From: Plantago major | Lineage: Eukaryota; Streptophyta; Magnoliopsida; Lamiales; Plantaginaceae | DNA: 64,000 nucleotides | Reading direction: 5' to 3' | Assembly (NCBI GenBank): GCA_026545765.1 | Contig: JAIFAC010000176.1 | Coordinates: forward strand, 89,449-153,448 | Shown here: positions 57,797-64,000 of the stretch, piece after piece | How positions within the stretch are numbered: position 1 is the first letter of the stretch | Layout of the letters: every line of letters begins with the position of its first letter | Notes under the pieces: model-generated | Databases searched by the model: none | What the model was told of the DNA's origin: nothing | What the model saw: the letters and a program-made list of their open reading frames with translations, nothing else | Program-made: the position numbers and the translations under genes

Positions 57797-59300
57797 TTTC
57801 CTTTGGAGTATGTTTGTGAGTAACTCATTAATTCTTCCCTAGACAGACTTTTCTGGCCTTCAATATCCTTGTCCTGAAGTAAACTTTGTTGTGTAGAAAT
57901 GTCTTATCTTTTGACAGGTTGTCTGGAGTTGACGAAGTCTTGCATAAAATGGCCTGAACTGAAAACCGGACCGAAAATTGGTTTTCGGGCCGACCCTAAA
58001 CCTATTCGGTTCGGTTCTCGGTTTGAGAAATTTGAAAATTTCGGATGAAGAAGAGAGAGTAAGAATAGTAAATCTATTGCTCATTTATGTTTTCGTTTCT
58101 TTTTGGGTGTTAAAGAAGCAAATTTGCAGCTCCTTCATATATTCGTTCCGGAAAGACGTGAGCATGCTTTCAGAACCTCTATTTTCTCTATTTTGAAGGG
58201 TCATTTAAATTTGAGACATGATATATCCATTTTCATACAATAATTAAGATTAAAATTCATGCTTTCGTGGTTTCATATCTACTCTACAAAGATCTTGAAT
58301 TCAATTCAATGCCAGAAATATTTTTATTTTATTTATCTTCAATATTTTTCTTTCATTATATTATTTTAAGCGCCTAATTAAAATTTCTTTACAAGCCTAA
58401 ATTAAAATTACTTGCATATATTTGTTTATAAGACAAATTATTTTTGTTTTCACTTTTTGGCGATTTCGATCCAGTCGGTTTTGACCGACCACCATCATTC
58501 GTTCGATTTGTAAAACACAAAAATTCGTTTGGTTTTTTCGGTTCGTCCGTCCGTCCGTTTTGTCCCGATGCTCAGCCTAATCACAATGTGTTGCTCCTGT
58601 TTCTTTGGCTTTACTTAGATATTTGCTTTGCTGATTATTAAGTAGATATTGTCCTTATATAGTCGAGAATAAAGATATTTGTTGAGGCATTAGTATTATT
58701 ATTACTACGATGCAATTCAGATTTTCATGTAGAATTGTCACAGACTGAAACCTGTAGACACTACATCACATTAATTTGCAGGAAGTTTGAGTCTTCTATC
58801 CCTTTAATTTCTTCACTCAGTTCTCTTGCTAACTCACTCGCTTTCATTTGTGTGCATTCGCGAGGCCTATAGTTTAAGTTTTCTCAGTTTTATTATCGAC
58901 CTAATCATATTTTTATGTGTATAACGGGTAAACCAGGGATACACTACGGGCCTATAGTAAATCTTTCCATGCGACATAGGTCCATATGTGAAAACCAACT
59001 CAATTTCCATGTGAATGAAATTCGTGGTCAGAGAAAAGTGATGAGACCATTGGAAAAGGTATATAGTGTAATATCAATTGGTGTTAGAAAGAATGGAGTC
59101 CACTAACACATGACGATAATGCAAGTGGCTAGGAGATGAAAGCTGTAAGAAGTAGTAGTATTGTGTTTATATGTATGGTAGGCATATGCAAAAAGGGCAA
59201 TGAAACAAACAGAAAAAGGCAAAATGAAAAGGAGGTGGCCAGCCATTACTAGTGCTAGGAGCTCACTGGGGCTCTTTCAGTCAACGTTGCTTACATTTCC
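57797..59300. other. Upstream intergenic region of the PLP protein gene
   Basis: No gene is supported. CCGAA/TTCGG-rich stretches at 57950-58050 and 58440-58570 resemble one another loosely. The short ORF at 58915-59106 has no recognised motif. Confidence 0.35.
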
Positions 59301-59314
59301 TCCAGCAAAGGGAA

Positions 59315-59321
59315 TATATAA
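59315..59321 (+). promoter_or_regulatory. Possible orphan promoter
   Basis: TATATAA lies downstream of a GC-richer block (59230-59310) and upstream of a CT-rich leader-like stretch (59350-59420). No ORF follows, so this could serve a non-coding transcript or be chance. Confidence 0.2.
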
Positions 59322-59455
59322 CTGTACGTCTGAACCAATATCCGGCCTTTGATCAAGTCTCCTCACTTTCGTTTGAGAGATTAGCAAACTCCTCTCTCGT
59401 TATTTCTTCACTAATAGTCTAATACTTGGGGGAGAATTCGAAAAAGGCAAGTTAA

Positions 59456-59692
59456 GTTGTTACGTTTTCGGTTTTGATATATGAAGTTGTTGCATGCAGT
59501 TCGATTTTGATATATAATTGTCCAATTTAAGATTGTCGTAATGCGTGATTTACAATTAATCGCCATTGTCACTTTGCGTTAATTTGTTACGCTTTCGGTT
59601 TTAATTCGTTAAGTTGTCACGGTTAAATTTGATACATAATTGTCAGGTTTATGCTTATGACATGATTAATTAATCGACATTTGTCACTTTAC
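59456..59692. repeat. Diverged two-copy tandem repeat of ~125 bases
   Basis: Copies begin near 59456 (TTGTTACGTTTTCGGTTTT) and 59582 (TTGTTACGCTTTCGGTTTT), and both end near a TTGTCACTTT motif. Confidence 0.65.
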
Positions 59693-59904
59693 AAGACACA
59701 AAAATACAATGGACTAACATGTAAATACAATACACCAAAGTTAATTCCGATTACAACCAATTTTATGGAAAAGTTCAAAACTTACCACCTTTCATAAAAA
59801 ATCATTGCAAGCTCTTACTACCATTTATTACAGAACAAAATAAAATTGATGAAATGAAATGATACGTAATAAACTTTTAAAAATATAATTTTCCTTTTGA
59901 GATA

Positions 59905-60185
59905 TAGGGAAATTAAAATGTCATGGAAACTGCATAATGGATCTTTCAAATAAGAAAAGATATTAAATCGAAAATGAAAAAATAATTGCCATGGAGTAAA
60001 AGTTATACTCTTTTTTCAAGTAAAAGTAAATCACCATGGAAGAAAGCTTCGATGACCATCTTCTATAGGAGAAACTGACATGGAAGCTGTATGGTGGAGC
60101 TTCCAAATAAAAGAAAATTGAACTGAAAAGGAGAAGGAAAAGGTATAAAATTGCCATGAAGAAATCTTTTATGGCCAATGAAACT
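59905..60185. repeat. Diverged two-copy tandem repeat of ~160 bases
   Basis: Matching words in the same order: CATGGAAACTGCATAATGGA (about 59922) and CATGGAAGCTGTATGGTGGA (about 60079), each followed by TTTCAAATAA or TTCCAAATAA and later by AATTGCCATG. Confidence 0.6.
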
Positions 60186-60299
60186 TTCTACCGTGGCAAA
60201 ACGGACATGTAATATTTTCAATTTCATTATCGTACGCGGTAATTTCAAAAGTAATAGTAAAATGGTGCGTCGTCGTTTCCATACATGCAAATATAAGTT

Positions 60300-62020
60300 T
60301 AACCAATAGATTCATATGGTTGTGGTGATTACGTGTCTTGATGATTGAGTCATACTAATAATTAGCAACTTTCACGTACGTAACATGCTTTAAGGACTAG
60401 CGTAACATCATCATGCTGGGTCCTCAATTGAAAGCTGGGTTTAAGGTCACGGCATTTGATCCATAATCATTATTGACAAGCCATTCCGATTTTATTTGAG
60501 GCAAACTACCTCTGACTGAAAACGATTTGGGGTTTGAATTTGAATATCTCCAAACATGCATAAATTAAAAACTAAAATAAGAATTAAATATGATTAATAT
60601 CGCTATAACGCAAGGATTTTACGGTAGTTTAAGATCCAAATCAACACCCAAATTTGTAACTCACAAAATGAGGTATATTACTCGATAATTCACTCCATTA
60701 CCCTTTGTATCTCCTCAAAGCTCTAAATCGATCAAACTGTATGGTTATGTTTGCCTGTGGTGCTTCCACTTTTTTTTAAAAAAAGAAAATTTATATGTAT
60801 ATTTTCCCTTTTTAAATTACCTACGCAAATTCATTGTAAGCATTTTTTTATATATACGGTAAAAAAGTCCGGTGTAGTTTTAACTTAAATCATCGCTGCT
60901 CAGAGCATAAAAGAAATGCATGCATTGAAACTAAGAAAGATAGTATTAATGAACCCTGCCAATGTTGTTAGAAATAATCTAAATGACTTTATACGCCAAA
61001 TGAAATGAACAAAGGAGAGAAATAAATGGGTTAGACCTTCGTGATATGTATAATAATAATCAATGTTATGATGACAGTAACTTGACGAACTCAAAAAAAT
61101 ATTCTCCTATTCTTTTATACGCCTCATTTTCTTCAATCGTAATTTTCTCAATCGAATTAAACTAAACCTGAATCTAAATCTAATCAAGAAATTATTTTGT
61201 AATAATAATAATAATTATATGATGGTATATATAATCAATTACTTTACCTTTTTTTATTATTATCGTATAACAAACTTAAAACCAACTGCTGTGCAAGTGA
61301 AAATATATGAGAATTGATAACTCAATTGTTCCTTAATTTTAATCGTCAGATAAACTGGCTCTTTATCTAGTTTTGCAAACATGACGCCAATGCCCAAGGT
61401 GTTTGGATAATGACTTATCGATCTTAGGAAAAAGAAGATGAACAAGGCACAAGGAGATTACATATCAGAATTTAAGCGCCTATTCTGGGCAATATAGAAT
61501 TAGGAAGATAATAGTAGTTCACGTGAAGACAATATTTATGAATAAATGTCATTTTCAACATTTATGATAATGTTCTTTATAAAGTTTCATTCGACTTTTG
61601 CCGTTGGTTTAACTTGCTTTTGTTTTTGCAGCCTCATTTGAAAGACTCAGAGAGCCAATAATTCTGGTTTGACTTTTACTTAACTTGTTTTTTATTTCAT
61701 AAGTTTGAGAAAAAACTCAACGTTAAATTTTCCTACGAAGTTTAATTCTACTGTTCGATATCTTAAACAAAAGAACATGTAGATTTTTTTGTAGATGATG
61801 TATTGCAGTATGTGAACGGATCAGAGTGGTACTTTCGCAATTCTCGTAGTTTTTATCTTAACTCACATTTTACTAAGAGAAAAGAATGGTAATTCAAATT
61901 GTAACTATACTTTATTTCATCGATCTACTAAAGTCGAATTAAAAGAAAGAAAGAAAAAAGTTAAAATAACTCAATTGGATAATTCTATTTTCCTCAGATA
62001 AAGACGCATGTAAATAAACG
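60300..62020. other. AT-rich intergenic region
   Basis: No gene, RNA or recognised repeat was found. Confidence 0.4.
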
Positions 62021-62034
62021 ATAAAATAATAATA

Positions 62035-62041
62035 TTAATAC

Positions 62042-62094
<53 letters not shown>

Positions 62095-62210
62095 TATATT
62101 ATTATTATTATTAACAACAACAATAACAACAACAACAACAAATAACAACAAATAAATAAACAACAATAACAATAACAACAACAAATAAATAAATAATAAT
62201 AATAATTTAA
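62035..62210. repeat. Compound ATT/AAC microsatellite
   Basis: A long run of ATT units passes into AAC and AAT units. ORFs reading through it are low-complexity artefacts. Confidence 0.9.
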
Positions 62211-62699
62211 TGAATCGAATCAATCAAGACGAGGTGAACTAAATCAACTGAATCGAATCGAATTCGGAATCTAATTTAACTGGAATGAAGACAAGAGAAG
62301 TTAGAAATTTGGGTTATTGCCTCTAATATGTTTTCGCTTATTGACTATTTGATTAATATATAAGATGTTTTAGAAAATTCTACCATGTGATTTTTGTGTT
62401 TTCAACAATTTTCATGCGATCTAATCCATTTATTTTATTGGTATTCATTTATTTCAGATTTCAGTTCATAAAAAGTAATTATATTTCTCTTTATTCTATT
62501 GGTGAATTTATTTTTCCAAGACACCAACATTTTGTTTTCAATCTTTATCAAAACTATTGATGAAGAGAGAGTTCTCTTCAATTTATGTGAAAACTCTAAA
62601 ACATCTTATAATATGAATAGATGCACTCATCTTTAATTTCTTGCTAGATGTGATCACCTTATAACTTTCACATGTATATTGTAGTTATTCGTAATATGA

Positions 62700-63969
62700 A
62701 TTCAAAGATAAAGCAAACAGGTAATTAACTCAAACCTGGCCTGCATCGTAATCTGGTGACGGTATGTGTTTCGCATGCATTCCTTAGTAAGCAAATACGC
62801 CTCACTCACCTATGGTGTCGAGACGATGTATAGCGTCATTTCCCTGTGATAAACGACGATTGGACTAAAACTTACTAGCCGCATTGCACAAGTTAGCAAT
62901 TTCTAAGAATCGAAAATCTGATACCAGCTTTAGGTGGAATACAGTAGAAGGAGGAAGAATAGTAAGAAGAAGAAGAGAAAGGCTATTTCAGCAGAATTCT
63001 TTCATCGATTTCAGACCAATTTATAAGTATAAAATGCCATCAATAATCTTTGTAATCGCCAAGAATAATGGAGTTGATTACTAAAAATCAAATCTCTCAA
63101 CTAATGACAGAATTGATTCATTCAGAATTCCGGATAGCTTAAGTAAAGTCACACAACATACCAAAACTTCGGAAGGTTCCAAAGATTCGTAATGAGGTCG
63201 TGACGCGACTGCCGCACCCAAGTCCCACTCTCAGTTTCAAAGACAACCGCTGTGATTTTCACTCTCCCAATACCACAGAGTAGAGTCTTCCATAACCTTA
63301 CCATCACACTCTAACAAGTGAAAATGGCTTGATAGCAAGTTAGTAAACTAGTAATGACTTTCATAATGTAGCAAAGCACGGGACAATCCCACTTTACCTT
63401 CCAACTTTGAGCAACTATTCCTCACTAACCCAAGGTCCGCTGGGCAAGATACCATATATCAAATCAAGCTCTCACCAGTAGTCAATACCCTACGATGAGA
63501 GATTAGTTTTCTTTAATCAACAAATAATCAAGAAAATGGTCTCCTAGCAAAACATACCCCTACAAGGTATAGTTTATGTAAACAAGTTTTCTTAAAAAAT
63601 TCCATTAATCCTCCACATGAAGAAAACTTCATGTCACAGATAATTCTACGATCGGTAATACCAGATAGATAGGTAGTGTTACCACCTGAACCCTACCTCA
63701 GATGAATACACCTTCCTCTTATCGCTATTAGTAGACGCTGGCGTCCTTGAATCAAGCCTCGCCGCTTCGTGTAAAAACGATAGTACATTCCACATGTGTT
63801 CTTTCTAGCATCGCCTGCCTCATGGTCAGTGGTTCATTTCGTACCATGAAACACCTTTTCCTGGTTCTGCGAAGAGTATGCAAGAATTCCTGGATCCAAT
63901 TTTGTTGAAGGTCCACACTTCACTCTTACATAGGTGATTCTCAGACGCTTACACGTGTAACTATATTAT
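62700..63969 (-). repeat. Possible LTR-retroelement remnant
   Basis: GC content and texture change near 62700. On the minus strand TGGTATCAGATTTTCG (62911-62926) looks like an initiator tRNA-Met primer-binding site, which would make the sequence to its right a minus-strand LTR of about 1 kb. The expected CA just before the site is not present (it reads AAAGC). No partner LTR or coding region is visible, so this is tentative. Confidence 0.35.
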
Positions 63970-64000
63970 TGTTGGGAAATTTTCAGAATTTGTCGGGAAA
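63970..64000 (+). repeat. Start of another LTR, cut by the window end
   Basis: TGTTGGGAAATTTTCAG resembles the first bases of the element C LTR (TGTTGGGAAATTTGTTGG). It is too short to classify. Confidence 0.35.

Noticed and set aside
58915..59106. 63-codon ORF upstream of the host gene
   Set aside because: No recognisable domain, and nothing around it supports a gene.
59250..59330. GGAGCTCACTGGGGCTCTTTC considered as a microRNA-type segment
   Set aside because: No matching arm forms a long foldback nearby, and it does not match a plant microRNA that I know.
62035..62223. Minus-strand ORF rich in Leu, Val and Asn
   Set aside because: It is a translation of the ATT/AAC microsatellite.
62700..63969. 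Endogenous pararetrovirus fragment
   Set aside because: The tRNA-Met primer site is shared with copia elements, and no viral coding motif is present.

Overview
The window is plant nuclear DNA, most likely from a eudicot. The evidence is LTR retrotransposons of plant-only types (Tat-type Ty3/gypsy, SIRE-like Ty1/copia, short-LTR copia), a Stowaway-like MITE, GT-AG introns, plant TATA contexts, and one intact host gene of the plant molybdenum-cofactor-sulfurase-like PLP protein family. No prokaryotic gene organisation, tRNA, rRNA or CRISPR array was found. Nothing in the sequence fixes the species.

Layout. An old AT-rich locus built of TAATGTT-type units (1-508, 31028-31433, 32219-32264, 38354 to about 38520) has been split by successive insertions. 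Element A (509-31022, minus strand, target duplication TGTAC) is a Tat-type gypsy element. A 16.4-kb SIRE-like copia element C (8923-25373, plus strand, target duplication CTCAT) sits inside A, between its RNase H and integrase regions. To the right lie a TIR-bearing DNA transposon (31434-32218), a short-LTR copia element D (32262-38348, minus strand), a Stowaway-like MITE (38800-39051), and a second Tat-type element B (39189-52920, minus strand, target duplication ACTTT). From 52926 to the end the DNA is mostly low-copy and AT-rich. It holds the single intact host gene (55427-57796, minus), several local duplications, a microsatellite, and at the right edge a repeat of retroelement type plus the first bases of another LTR.

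The two Tat elements share an unusual organisation. Gag-pol reads on the minus strand. The space between integrase and the downstream LTR carries an oppositely oriented, spliced gene with its own TATA box and a 5'UTR intron ending just before the ATG. Both also hold a second plus-strand promoter with identical spacing (ACGTG core, 31 bases, TATA) and a hairpin near the polypurine tract whose stem sequence differs while the pairing is kept. Element C also carries an extra gene after pol, with its own TATA box and four short candidate introns, laid out like a spliced subgenomic gene. Almost all retroelement coding DNA is broken by small indels, while the host gene and a few patches are fully open. 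This may be decay, but it may also be uncorrected sequencing error at methylated CHG sites; the copies inside the window allow a partial test.

All family assignments are from reading protein motifs by eye. No searches were run.
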